Below the pieces are notes generated by a model. That model ran no database searches. It had not been told where the DNA came from and saw only the letters and a list, made by a program, of their open reading frames with translations. From Candidatus Aminicenantota bacterium (lineage in GTDB: Bacteria; Acidobacteriota; Aminicenantia; Aminicenantales; Aminicenantaceae): a stretch of DNA of 38,785 bases. The position numbers and the translations under genes are program-made. Below, piece after piece: positions 23,519-32,279 of the stretch (positions within the stretch are counted from its first letter, which is position 1; the number at the start of each line of letters is the position of its first letter). Location of the stretch: NCBI GenBank assembly GCA_016927475.1, contig JAFGMO010000093.1, positions 1 to 38,785 on the forward strand. The letters are read 5' to 3'.

Positions 23519-24439
23519 ATGAACATCCTCGTTACCGGCGGCTCCGGATTCATCGGCAGTCATCTCGTTCAAAGGCTTCTCGACGAAGGTTACAATGTGT
23601 CCGTTCTCGACTTGAGAAAACCCGTTCAGGATGTTGAATGGATCAAAAAGGACATAAGGGAAGATTTGGGTAATTCTTTCACAAAATTCGATATGATATT
23701 CCATTTAGCGGCTCTGGCTAATGCCCGGAAATCATCCGAGGATGCCCTTCTTTGTCATAACATCAATATCATGGGAACATTGAATGTCCTCAAAGCCGCA
23801 CTTAAGGGTGATGTGGAACGGGTGCTTCTCGCTTCCAGTTCCTGGGTTTCGGGAGCCCAGGAAGGTGAGATCGTCAACGAAAAAAGCCCTTTCAACCTCG
23901 ATAATATAAACACCATCTACGGCGCCAGCAAGATAGGACAGGAGCTTCTATGTTTTTCCTTCCACAGCGAATACAAAGGACCCAAATACACCATCTTCCG
24001 CTATGGCATTCCTTATGGAGAACGCATGTGGAAGGGTCTTGTCGTGCGGGCCTTCATGGATATGGCTGAAAAAACAAAAATCATCAGCATTATGGGGGAC
24101 GGAAAACAATTCCGTGAATTTCTGTATGTCGGAGACCTCTGCGACGGCCAGGTTCAGGCCATGAAACCCTTGGCCGAAAACAAGATTTATAACCTGACCG
24201 GAAGGCGGCCGGTCACCATCGAAGAGATCGCCAAAGAAGTGGCTAATCATTTCCCTGCTAAAATCGACTACATCCCCCAAGCCCGGGTGGAACCGAAAAT
24301 CAAAAGAGTTCACAACTGGCTGGCTGAAAATGAACTAGGATGGGTTCCCACAACATCCCTCGAAGACGGGATCATCCGCTGCGCGGAATGGTGGAAATCC
24401 ATCGGGGAAGATGAAAAAGCCGAGGAATACTGGATTTGA
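23519..24439 (+). CDS. NAD-dependent epimerase/dehydratase (extended SDR)
   Basis: A 306-residue extended short-chain dehydrogenase. The NAD-binding motif is TGGSGFIGSH (G7, G10, G13). The catalytic SxnYxxxK is seen as SSSWVSG (Ser107 region) with Y134 and K138 in IYGASKIGQE. Such proteins act on nucleotide-sugars, for example C4 epimerisation or 4,6-dehydration. AAGGAGG precedes the start. The stop overlaps the glycosyltransferase frame by 29 bp, so the two are co-translated and probably act in one glycan pathway. Confidence 0.88.
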   Translation: MNILVTGGSGFIGSHLVQRLLDEGYNVSVLDLRKPVQDVEWIKKDIREDLGNSFTKFDMIFHLAALANARKSSEDALLCHNINIMGTLNVLKAALKGDVERVLLASSSWVSGAQEGEIVNEKSPFNLDNINTIYGASKIGQELLCFSFHSEYKGPKYTIFRYGIPYGERMWKGLVVRAFMDMAEKTKIISIMGDGKQFREFLYVGDLCDGQVQAMKPLAENKIYNLTGRRPVTIEEIAKEVANHFPAKIDYIPQARVEPKIKRVHNWLAENELGWVPTTSLEDGIIRCAEWWKSIGEDEKAEEYWI

Positions 24440-25232
24440 AAAAGGCCGGACGGCCCCGCCTTCAGGAATCCGCAGCCAAAACCTGATCCATTTCATCATT
24501 CCTCTCTATAACAAAGAAACAACCGTGGTAAAAAATGTCACTAGTGTACAAAACTTTATTCAGTCAAAGCTGAGAGATGAATATGAAATTCTTCTTTGCG
24601 ATGATGGCAGCACTGACCGGACATATGAATGTGCCCGGGAGCTTGCCGCCCATATGCCACACATCAGGATTGTCGGCTATTCTAAAAACAAGGGCAGGGG
24701 ATACGCCATAAAATTCGCCGCAAAAACCTGTACAGGAAACCGGGCCATTTATTTCGACCTCGACCTGCCCCGGACGACTCCTCTTGAAAAAATTTTGGAG
24801 ATGGTCCGAACCCTTGAAAACCACCCGGTCGTGATCGGATCCCGTTTTCATCCTTTATCTTGCACAAAGAGAAAACCTGTCCGCGGTCTTGTCGGCCGAA
24901 TATATCTTCTCTTTACAAAATGGTTCTTTCCCAAACTCAAGCTGACCGACCCGGATATGGGATTCAAAGGTTTCCATAGGAGCGTTCTTCAACAAATCAA
25001 CAAGATCAGCCGGATGGACGGCTGGTCATGGGACCTGGAATTTCTGGTTGCCGCACGGCAAAACAATATTCCTATTGAAGAAATTCCTATTGACTGGAAC
25101 GAACAACACGAAGAATATTCTTCCTCCGTCCATATTTTCAAGGACGGCTGGGAAGAGCTACGGGGGATGACCCGCATTCGGCGAAACATGAAAAAAGGGC
25201 TGTATGTCCTTTATAGGGACCTTACAACCTGA
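24411..25232 (+). CDS. Family 2 glycosyltransferase (dolichyl-phosphate mannosyltransferase-like)
   Basis: A 273-residue GT-A fold glycosyltransferase. Visible motifs are FIIPLYNKETTV at the start of the fold, LLCDDGSTDRT (nucleotide-sugar binding), the metal-binding DLDLPRTT, and the late DPDMGFKGFHR and MDGWSWDLEFL typical of DPMS-like transferases that load a sugar onto a polyprenyl phosphate. No C-terminal membrane helices are present. The 29-bp overlap with the epimerase gene makes the true start uncertain; a later start near residue 25 would still keep the whole domain. Confidence 0.87.
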   Translation: MKKPRNTGFEKGRTAPPSGIRSQNLIHFIIPLYNKETTVVKNVTSVQNFIQSKLRDEYEILLCDDGSTDRTYECARELAAHMPHIRIVGYSKNKGRGYAIKFAAKTCTGNRAIYFDLDLPRTTPLEKILEMVRTLENHPVVIGSRFHPLSCTKRKPVRGLVGRIYLLFTKWFFPKLKLTDPDMGFKGFHRSVLQQINKISRMDGWSWDLEFLVAARQNNIPIEEIPIDWNEQHEEYSSSVHIFKDGWEELRGMTRIRRNMKKGLYVLYRDLTT

Positions 25233-25289
25233 AAAGAAAAATGAATATTCCGTAAAAATATTCAAACCATTACAAGACGACGCATATCG

Positions 25290-26093
25290 ATGAAAGGAAA
25301 ACGGCGCAAAGCACTCGGGCAACATTTCCTGAAAAGTCCGGGCATTTTGAAAAAAATCGTCCACTGCATCCATCCTGAAAAGAATGATCTTATCATCGAA
25401 ATCGGAGCCGGCCATGGTGCGTTGACATCGCTGCTGGCCGAAAAAGCGGGGTGTCTTCTCGCCGTCGAAAAAGATGCATCCCTTCTTCCTGAACTTGAGA
25501 ACTTAAAGAGTGAGACAACGGTAATTGTTCATCAAGACATATTAAAACTGGACCTTGAACAACTTGTTCAGCAGAAATTGTTCCCGGGATGTACGGTGAA
25601 GATCGTCGGCAACCTGCCTTATTCTATCTCATCGCCCATCCTCTTTACGCTTCTAAAAAACAAGGATATCTTTTCAAAAGCGGTGTTTCTTCTCCAACAG
25701 GAAGTGACCAACCGGTTAACAGCCGCCCCGGGATCGAAAGATTACGCCCCCGTTTCCATCAGGTTTCAAAACTATTTTATCGTCAACAAATGTTTTTCAG
25801 TCCCCCCAGGTGCTTTTTCCCCGCCGCCGAAAGTGTATTCCTCTCTCGTTACTCTGGAAAAAAGAACTCAGCCCCTGTTTGAGCCGCCCAATGTTGAAGA
25901 TTATATCCGTTTTTTGAAATCAGCTTTCAAGCACAGAAGAAAAACCCTCAAGAACAATCTCAGGGATCAAGGGCTCTCCAACACGCTCCTGGACGAAGCC
26001 CTCTTGAAAAACGGATTAAAGAAAAATATTCGTTCCGAACAGGTTTCCCCCGGTCAATTCAAAAATCTGTACCGTTTTTTAACCAGGGAATAA
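25290..26093 (+). CDS. rsmA: 16S rRNA (adenine1518/1519-N6)-dimethyltransferase RsmA
   Basis: A 267-residue enzyme that dimethylates two adjacent adenines in helix 45 of 16S rRNA late in 30S assembly. Motifs are KALGQHFLKSPGILKKIV at the N-terminus, the SAM site IEIGAGHGALTSLL (about 34-47), the catalytic NLPYSISSPI (about 108-117) and the C-terminal AFKHRRKTLKNNL. Length is normal. No good ribosome site is seen before the ATG. Confidence 0.95.
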   Translation: MKGKRRKALGQHFLKSPGILKKIVHCIHPEKNDLIIEIGAGHGALTSLLAEKAGCLLAVEKDASLLPELENLKSETTVIVHQDILKLDLEQLVQQKLFPGCTVKIVGNLPYSISSPILFTLLKNKDIFSKAVFLLQQEVTNRLTAAPGSKDYAPVSIRFQNYFIVNKCFSVPPGAFSPPPKVYSSLVTLEKRTQPLFEPPNVEDYIRFLKSAFKHRRKTLKNNLRDQGLSNTLLDEALLKNGLKKNIRSEQVSPGQFKNLYRFLTRE

Positions 26094-26138
26094 CCTGAAT
26101 TATTAAGCCTTGATATGTTATAATGACGCTGACTTATC

Positions 26139-28433
26139 ATGAAAAAAAAGGCCATAAAAAGACCGAAAAGAAAAGAAAAAACGGACAATCAAAACCGGAA
26201 AAAAACATATGAAATCGTGGGAATCGGTCTTTTTCTTTTGTCCCTTATAACACTCATTTCCGTGGCCGGTTTTCATCCGGCCGATCCCTCTTGGACCCAT
26301 TCCACATCTCCTGAAATAAAAGCGCACAACTTCATGGGAAAGGTCGGGGCGGTTTTGGCGGATCTTATTTTCCAGCTTTTTGGCTTTACCGCGTACCTTT
26401 TCCCTGTCCTTCTGGGATTTTACGGGTTTCTAGCCATCAAGAAGGAAACGGGGAAAAGAATTTTTTTCCAGGTCACCATTCCTCTTTTTCTTTTTTTCTA
26501 CATTTGCGCTTTTCTTTCCGTTCTGGCCCCTGAAATTTCTTTCAAGGGAACCCATATCCGGTCCGGCGGCCTTTTCGGCCTAATGATTTCCCAGTTTCTT
26601 ATAAAATATTTCAATCATTTCGGAACCGTGGTTCTTCTGGCCGGCATCTTTTTTGTTATCGTCATCCTCACCACACACATTTCGCCCAAAAAATTGTTCC
26701 ACTTCCTCTCCGGACTCTTTCGTTTCGCCTTCAAGGAGGTCCGCATCGGTGTAACCCGGCCCTTGAAAGAAAAAGCGGAATCGAAGAAAAAGGAACCCCG
26801 ACCAGCCAAAGAAAAAACAGAAACAAAAAAAAGGCCGGAAAAAACAGAGCCCAAACTAAAGCCTTCCATCGACCTCCCCAGGGATAAACAGCAAAGGCCA
26901 GAGCCACCTTCTCCGCCGCCTCCTGAAAAATTTCTTTTCCCGGAAATGGCTAAAACGGCGGGTTACCGTTATCCCCCGCTGAATCTTCTTGATGCCGGTC
27001 AGCCCGCCGAGAAAATCGACAAGGACGAGCTTTACGACAAAAAATGCCGGATCGAAGAAAAACTTCAAGAATTCAGGATTGAAGGTGAAGTCCGTGAATA
27101 CCATCCCGGCCCTGTGATCACCACTTATGAGTATTATCCGCAGCCGGGAGTCAAGGTCAGCCAGATCGCCAACATGACTGAGGACCTTTCTCTCGCTCTG
27201 GGGGCCGAGGCTGTCCGCATTCACCGGATGCCCGGAAAATCATCCCTGGGAGTTGAAGTCCCCAACAACAAAAGGGAGATCATCAAAGTAAGAGACATCA
27301 TCCAGTCGGAAAAGTTCGCCAACAATCACTCCAAGCTCACCATCGCATTGGGAAAAACGATACATGGTGAAGTTTACGTCACCGACCTTACCGTTATGCC
27401 CCACCTGCTCATTGCCGGGGCGACCGGGACGGGTAAAAGTGTGGCCCTGAATGTTCTAATCACCAGCCTGCTGTACAAAGCCTCTCCTGACGAGGTCAAA
27501 CTCATCCTTATTGATCCGAAAAGACTTGAATTTTCTCTTTACGATGGTGTCCCCCATCTCCTCAGCCCCGTTATCAAAGACCCCAAAAAAGCAGGTTCCG
27601 TTCTCATGGACGCCATTAAAAAGATGGAAGAAAGATACCATAAGCTCGGTTTCCTCAAGGTCCGGAATATCGAACAGTACAACAAGGAAGTGCACCGGCT
27701 CCGGAAAGAAAAAAAGGGAATCCTGACTGATGAAGAAAAGGAAAATCTTAAAATCCTGCCTTACATTGTCATCATCATCGACGAGCTCTCCGAGCTGATG
27801 ATGGTCGGCGCCCAGGATGTGGAATATTGCATCGCCAGGCTGGCTCAACTTGCCAGGGCGGTGGGAATACACCTGGTTATGGCCACCCAGAGGCCTTCCA
27901 TCGACGTCATTACCGGCACGATAAAAAATAACTTTTCCAGCCGAATAGCCTTTCGCGTTCCGAGCAAGGTTGATTCACGCATCATCATCGACACCTCGGG
28001 TGCGGAGAAACTTTTAGGCTTGGGCGATATGCTTTTCCTTCCCCCCAATTATCCCCGCTTGATCCGGCTTCATTGCTCATGCATTTCCATCGCCGAGGTG
28101 ACACGGCTGGTCCGGTTCGTCAAAGAACAGGGAAGTCCCAGTTATGACGAAAAAATCATCAAAGTGCTGAAAAAAACCTCGGATCAAGTCTGGGATGAGG
28201 AACAGGAAGAAAAGGATGACCTTTACGATAAAGCCGTCGAGCTTATTTTGCTGACCGGACAGGCATCTGCATCCTATTTACAGCGAAAACTGAAATTAGG
28301 TTATGCCCGCGCCGCCAGGATCATCGATCAGATGGAACAGGAAGGCATCGTCGGTCCTTCCGAAGGAAGCAAACCCCGGGAAATTCTGGTCGACGCCCAC
28401 ACCCATCTTCATAAGGACAAGGAAGATCAATAA
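26139..28433 (+). CDS. ftsK: DNA translocase FtsK/SpoIIIE
   Basis: A 764-residue septal DNA pump that clears chromosome ends during division. The N-terminus has four membrane helices (about 25-46, 65-88, 108-130 and 163-182). A short charged, Pro/Lys-rich linker runs to about residue 270, and the alpha-beta motor follows: Walker A AGATGTGKSVAL (about 426-437), Walker B YIVIIIDELSELMM (about 541-554) and MATQRPS. The C-terminal gamma winged helix (from about 695, ASYLQRKLKLGYARAARIID) should read polar DNA signals. The linker is short compared with E. coli FtsK and similar to SpoIIIE. Confidence 0.95.
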   Translation: MKKKAIKRPKRKEKTDNQNRKKTYEIVGIGLFLLSLITLISVAGFHPADPSWTHSTSPEIKAHNFMGKVGAVLADLIFQLFGFTAYLFPVLLGFYGFLAIKKETGKRIFFQVTIPLFLFFYICAFLSVLAPEISFKGTHIRSGGLFGLMISQFLIKYFNHFGTVVLLAGIFFVIVILTTHISPKKLFHFLSGLFRFAFKEVRIGVTRPLKEKAESKKKEPRPAKEKTETKKRPEKTEPKLKPSIDLPRDKQQRPEPPSPPPPEKFLFPEMAKTAGYRYPPLNLLDAGQPAEKIDKDELYDKKCRIEEKLQEFRIEGEVREYHPGPVITTYEYYPQPGVKVSQIANMTEDLSLALGAEAVRIHRMPGKSSLGVEVPNNKREIIKVRDIIQSEKFANNHSKLTIALGKTIHGEVYVTDLTVMPHLLIAGATGTGKSVALNVLITSLLYKASPDEVKLILIDPKRLEFSLYDGVPHLLSPVIKDPKKAGSVLMDAIKKMEERYHKLGFLKVRNIEQYNKEVHRLRKEKKGILTDEEKENLKILPYIVIIIDELSELMMVGAQDVEYCIARLAQLARAVGIHLVMATQRPSIDVITGTIKNNFSSRIAFRVPSKVDSRIIIDTSGAEKLLGLGDMLFLPPNYPRLIRLHCSCISIAEVTRLVRFVKEQGSPSYDEKIIKVLKKTSDQVWDEEQEEKDDLYDKAVELILLTGQASASYLQRKLKLGYARAARIIDQMEQEGIVGPSEGSKPREILVDAHTHLHKDKEDQ

Positions 28434-28535
28434 CATGCATTTAACTTACGGAAACCACTTTTTTAACCTGGGAATACGGCCGCATCGTTCGGATTTACCC
28501 GGAAAATCTTTGCCGTACCCCTGACCAGGCACACC

Positions 28536-30626
28536 ATGCTTTTTTCAAAAAAGAAAAAAAAAGTCAAAAAAGCCCTGCAAAATGAAACCCTGCAGACGGC
28601 ATTAAGCAGGGCATCCAGCCGACATGCCGAAAAATTCACCCAAACCCGGGAGGAGATCCCCTGGGAGGAATATAAGGAAAAAGCCCGGGCCATCAAGGAA
28701 GAATGTGTCCGGAAGCTCCCCCAGCTTTTGGAGCGGTTCGTTAGGGAAGCCGAAAAATCGGGCTCTCATGTCACCCTGGCCGACACTCCGGAAAAAGCCC
28801 TGGAAACCATAGAAAACATTCTCTCTCAAAAAAAGGCCAAACTCATCGTCAAATCCAAATCCATGGTCAGTGAAGAAATCCACCTCAACGAATACCTCGA
28901 AAAAAAGGGCTACAGGGTTGTTGAAACGGATCTTGGAGAATGGATTATCCAGCTAGCCGGAGAAAAACCTTCCCACATAACGGCCCCGGCCCTCCATAAA
29001 ACACGGGAAGAAATCGCCGATCTCTTAAGCCGCCATCTGAAACAAGACGTCCCGGCCGACCCCGAAAAAATGGTCAAGCTGGCCAGGCTGGAGCTGCGCC
29101 ATGAGTTCATTCAGGCTGACGCAGGAATCTCCGGAGCCAACTTTGCCGTTGCGGAGTCGGGAACCCTGGTTATTTTAAGTAATGAGGGAAATGCCCGCTT
29201 GGCCACATCACTTCCGCCTGTTCATATCGCCCTTGTCACCACGGAAAAATTCGTCGAAACACTGGAACAAGCGGTCACTCTCACCAAAACGCTGACTATC
29301 GCTTCCTCGGGTTCCAAACTGACTGCTTACGTCTCTTTTATCACGGGCCCGAGCCGAACAACCGATATCGAAAAAGAAATGGTGACCGGAGTTCACGGCC
29401 CACAAGAAGTTCATATCATCATCCTGGACAACGGAAGACTGAAAATCCGTGAAGACAAAGAGCTTCAGAAAATCCTTCACTGCCTGAAATGCGGCGGCTG
29501 CATGCTCGTTTGCCCGGTTTTCCAATCCCTTGGAGGACATCTTTACGGGGGACCTGTTTACCCGGGAGGAATCGGTCTTCTTTTAACGGCCGTAACCCGG
29601 TCCCATAAAGAAGCTGCCGCACTTACGGATTTTTGCGCCGACTGCAAAAAATGCGAAGAATTCTGTCCTGTCGGCATTCCAACAGGAGATTTGCTCCTAA
29701 AGCTTAAAAAGGAAAAAGGGCCCAAACTCTGGGAAACGGCTATTTCCCGCTTATTCACTAACAACTTCATCATGAATAGAGGGGCCAGGGTGCTTTCTCT
29801 GCTTCAACGCCCGTGGGAAAAAAACGGTTTTCTTAAAAAACTTCCTATTCCCCGCGCCAAAGAGAAAAACTATCCTGCGCTCCGTCCTCAAAAATCCCAG
29901 GCGGATACGATGGTTGCGGACAGTCCCAAAATTTTACTTTTTGAAGGATGCCTGACCCGGCTTTTTTTCCCCGGCATTCGGGAAAGCGCAAAAAATACCC
30001 TGGCCGCTTTGGGTTACAGCGTAATCGTCCCTTCCGGCCAGGACTGCTGCGGAGCTCCCAGCCTGCATCTTGGCCGGGAAAAGGATGTCAAAACCTTAGC
30101 CCGAAAAAACACGGCTCTCTTTGAGAAAGAAAAACCCGACTATATTATCACCGTTTGCCCCACAGGAAACGCCATGTTAAAAAAAACATATCCCAAACTT
30201 CTTGCTGAATCAAAAAAATGGACCGGAAAAATTTTCGATTTTACGGAATTTATGGTGCTTAAAGGCCACCTCCCCAGGAAAGGGACCAAATCGGGAAAGG
30301 TATTTTATCATATTCCCTGCCACACCATGAATGAGCTAAAGATGAAGGAAGAACCTTTAAAAGCTCTTCGTTCTTTAGGTTTTTCTATCGCTCAAGAGGA
30401 AGAACCAGCAACCTGCTGCGGCTTCTGTGGTGTTTTTAACCTCAAAAATCCGGAGATAGCCGACCGGATTTGGGAAAAAAAGAAAAGCCGCATTCAAAAA
30501 AGCGGAGCCAAAATGGTCGCCACCGATTGTCCGGGATGCCTGTTCCAGATAAAGTCCAACCTCGATCCAGATAACGGCATCAAAGTGTGTCATACTGCGG
30601 AATTATTCGCCGAAGCCTCGGATTGA
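28536..30626 (+). CDS. Fused LutB-LutA-like protein: LUD, 4Fe-4S and two CCG domains
   Basis: A 696-residue fusion. Residues about 60-300 are a LUD domain (ESGTLVILSNEGN; VHGPQEVHIIILDNGR). Two ferredoxin-like Cys clusters follow: CLKCGGCMLVCP (about 315-326) and CADCKKCEEFCP (about 367-378). The C-terminal half holds two CCG domains, one with FEGCLTRLFFPG...DCCGAP (about 468-510) and one with YHIPCHTMNELK...TCCGFCG...CPGCLF (about 590-675). In LutABC, LutB has the LUD and Fe-S parts and LutA the CCG pair, and they oxidise L-lactate. Here both are one chain with no LutC partner beside it. The substrate could be lactate or another 2-hydroxy acid, with electrons passed to quinone or a reductase. 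Confidence 0.88.
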   Translation: MLFSKKKKKVKKALQNETLQTALSRASSRHAEKFTQTREEIPWEEYKEKARAIKEECVRKLPQLLERFVREAEKSGSHVTLADTPEKALETIENILSQKKAKLIVKSKSMVSEEIHLNEYLEKKGYRVVETDLGEWIIQLAGEKPSHITAPALHKTREEIADLLSRHLKQDVPADPEKMVKLARLELRHEFIQADAGISGANFAVAESGTLVILSNEGNARLATSLPPVHIALVTTEKFVETLEQAVTLTKTLTIASSGSKLTAYVSFITGPSRTTDIEKEMVTGVHGPQEVHIIILDNGRLKIREDKELQKILHCLKCGGCMLVCPVFQSLGGHLYGGPVYPGGIGLLLTAVTRSHKEAAALTDFCADCKKCEEFCPVGIPTGDLLLKLKKEKGPKLWETAISRLFTNNFIMNRGARVLSLLQRPWEKNGFLKKLPIPRAKEKNYPALRPQKSQADTMVADSPKILLFEGCLTRLFFPGIRESAKNTLAALGYSVIVPSGQDCCGAPSLHLGREKDVKTLARKNTALFEKEKPDYIITVCPTGNAMLKKTYPKLLAESKKWTGKIFDFTEFMVLKGHLPRKGTKSGKVFYHIPCHTMNELKMKEEPLKALRSLGFSIAQEEEPATCCGFCGVFNLKNPEIADRIWEKKKSRIQKSGAKMVATDCPGCLFQIKSNLDPDNGIKVCHTAELFAEASD

Positions 30627-30637
30627 ATTTCCAAAAT

Positions 30638-30729
30638 CCCCTATAGCTGGATCACTCTAAAAAGGAGGGAACCGGAAGGCCCTCTGTCTTTTTCAGAGGG
30701 CACATCCGGTTTCTCATTTAGTATAGGGG
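30638..30729. repeat. Three concentric inverted repeats (structured intergenic element)
   Basis: Three nested stems share one centre: CCCCTATA/TATAGGGG (30638-30645, 30722-30729), AACCGGA/TCCGGTT (30670-30676, 30705-30711) and GCCCTCTG/CAGAGGGC (30679-30686, 30694-30701) with a seven-base loop. It lies 12 bp after the LutBA-like stop. It can act as a terminator for that gene or be a folded RNA. A further GGTCGG/CCGACC hairpin follows near 30741-30764. Confidence 0.65.
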
Positions 30730-30827
30730 AGTATTTATGGGGTCGGGTCCAATAAGACCGACCACAATTTGGGAGACATTTTGGCCGCGTTAGTTTTGAA
30801 CCTCCCCTTGGTAGGCAATCCATTACG

Positions 30828-31583
30828 TTACAATCCACATTCCCGGACAAAACGGTACTTTTCCTGGGTTCTCACTTTTATCCGTTTCCAACGTTCCAAA
30901 GAAATCGAAAGAAAAACCTCAGACAAAAGAGGATCAAATTGAGTACCACTTCCTCTTTTTATCTCATCAAAAGCCCCCTCAAAATCAGTTCCTTTCCTGT
31001 ATGAGCGGTCCGAGGTTAAAGCATCCAGCGTATCAACCAAAGAAAATACTCTCGCAGGAAAAGGAATTTCTTGGGCGGTAAGTCCGAAGGGATAGCCCGT
31101 TCCATCATAATTCTCATGATGGAAAAGAACCACCGCCGCCGCTTTTTTTAGAAAAGCGAATTTTTCAATCATCCTATATCCAATAATGGGATGTTTTTTT
31201 ACAATTTCTCTCTCCGATTCAGAGAGGGGCCCCGGTTTCCGCAGAATCGATTTTGGAATCGCCAGCTTTCCGATGTCATGAAGAAGAGAACCTCGCAGCA
31301 TTAAAAGAAAAAATTCCCGATCCTTTATTCCCAAAGCTCTTAAAAACGCCAATGTATAATTGGCCACCAGAAGTGAGTGACCGAACGTTCCCTCATTTCC
31401 ATCAAGAAAAGCATTGATATACAGCAAGTTGGAATGGGAAACGGAGGGAAAATCCAGCAAAAAATCTTCCTGCCCGAAACATTCATTCTCCAGGAACCGT
31501 TCTGGCCCAAAAACATTTAACGTGTTTGTTTCCATTTTGTTGCCTGGCACGTTTACTCTAATACTCTGCACTCGTCGTTCCAT
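30828..31583 (-). CDS. HD-GYP domain protein (probable c-di-GMP phosphodiesterase or stress hydrolase)
   Basis: A 251-residue protein. The HD-GYP core runs from about residue 65 to the C-terminus: GHSLLVANYTLAFLRALG, LLHDIGKLAIP (HD pair), KHPIIGYRMI, VLFHHENYDGTGYP (with the GYP) and FSLVDTLDALTSDRSYRKG. All metal-binding residues are present, so phosphodiesterase activity on cyclic di-GMP or a related dinucleotide is expected. The N-terminal 60 residues match nothing I know and may be a small sensory or dimer segment. The frame extends to 31673; the ATG at 31583 is a guess, and another Met lies 16 codons later. There is no clear ribosome site. Confidence 0.85.
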   Translation of the reverse strand: MERRVQSIRVNVPGNKMETNTLNVFGPERFLENECFGQEDFLLDFPSVSHSNLLYINAFLDGNEGTFGHSLLVANYTLAFLRALGIKDREFFLLMLRGSLLHDIGKLAIPKSILRKPGPLSESEREIVKKHPIIGYRMIEKFAFLKKAAAVVLFHHENYDGTGYPFGLTAQEIPFPARVFSLVDTLDALTSDRSYRKGTDFEGAFDEIKRGSGTQFDPLLSEVFLSISLERWKRIKVRTQEKYRFVRECGL

Positions 31584-31702
31584 CTTAGTGTATATATAAT
31601 TTGACAATTTGTGTTTACACGCATTAACATTAGTCGGAAAAGGACAGAAAATATTGAAAATTTTTTTTTGCACGGAAATCTATGAGTCTTTTTCTTTAAT
31701 AG

Positions 31703-32215
31703 TTGAAACCTGTGAATTTTAAAGATTCAAAGTCGATCGATCTGAACAAGGTTTATAAAGAATTCCGGCCTATTGTCAGCTATAAGGTCAGAAAAACATT
31801 GGGAACCTACAATCCTGACTGGGAAGATATTGTCAATGAAATATTGACGAACGTTTTCGAAAAACTCAAAGCAGGCGATTTTCGCGGAGACTCCGCCATC
31901 GGAACCTTTATCTATACCATCACCCACCGGCGCATCATTGATTATATCCGTCAAAAAAGTAAAGTCCTGCGGTATATCCCAGAAGTTAATCCTTTTCCTG
32001 ACCCGGTTGACAACGTCGAGCAAAAGGAAAGAGCCGAAAAAATTGCCGGATTAATAAAAAAATTAAAGCCAAAATATAGAGAAATTTTATATCTCTATTA
32101 TTATAAAGGACTTACAAGAAAAGAAGTAGCCGAACAATTAGGCATCCCACCCCGTCGAGTCAGTGAACTTGTCAATTATTCTCATAAACTCTTGAAAAAA
32201 ATGTTGATAAAGTAA
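31703..32215 (+). CDS. Sigma-70 family (ECF-like) RNA polymerase sigma factor
   Basis: A 170-residue two-domain sigma factor. Region 2 (about 25-95) includes DWEDIVNEILTNVFEKL, FIYTITHRRIIDYIRQ and a WEDIV helix that binds the polymerase clamp. Region 4 (about 115-168) has LKPKYREILYLYYYKGLTRK followed by the helix-turn-helix EVAEQLGIPPRRVSELV, which would read the -35 element. The start is TTG at 31703 or the GTG three codons later. It is followed 64 bp downstream by a likely anti-sigma gene, the usual ECF arrangement. It is divergent from the HD-GYP gene. Confidence 0.88.
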   Translation: MKPVNFKDSKSIDLNKVYKEFRPIVSYKVRKTLGTYNPDWEDIVNEILTNVFEKLKAGDFRGDSAIGTFIYTITHRRIIDYIRQKSKVLRYIPEVNPFPDPVDNVEQKERAEKIAGLIKKLKPKYREILYLYYYKGLTRKEVAEQLGIPPRRVSELVNYSHKLLKKMLIK

Positions 32216-32279
32216 ATATTATTTCATCATTCATGTCTCTTATCCGACTAAATTTATCTAGCAAGAGGAAATGTAGAAG

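Noticed and set aside
30638..30764. Known riboswitch class in the structured gap
   Set aside because: The nested stems do not show the conserved core of any class I can recall, and the downstream gene is on the opposite strand.
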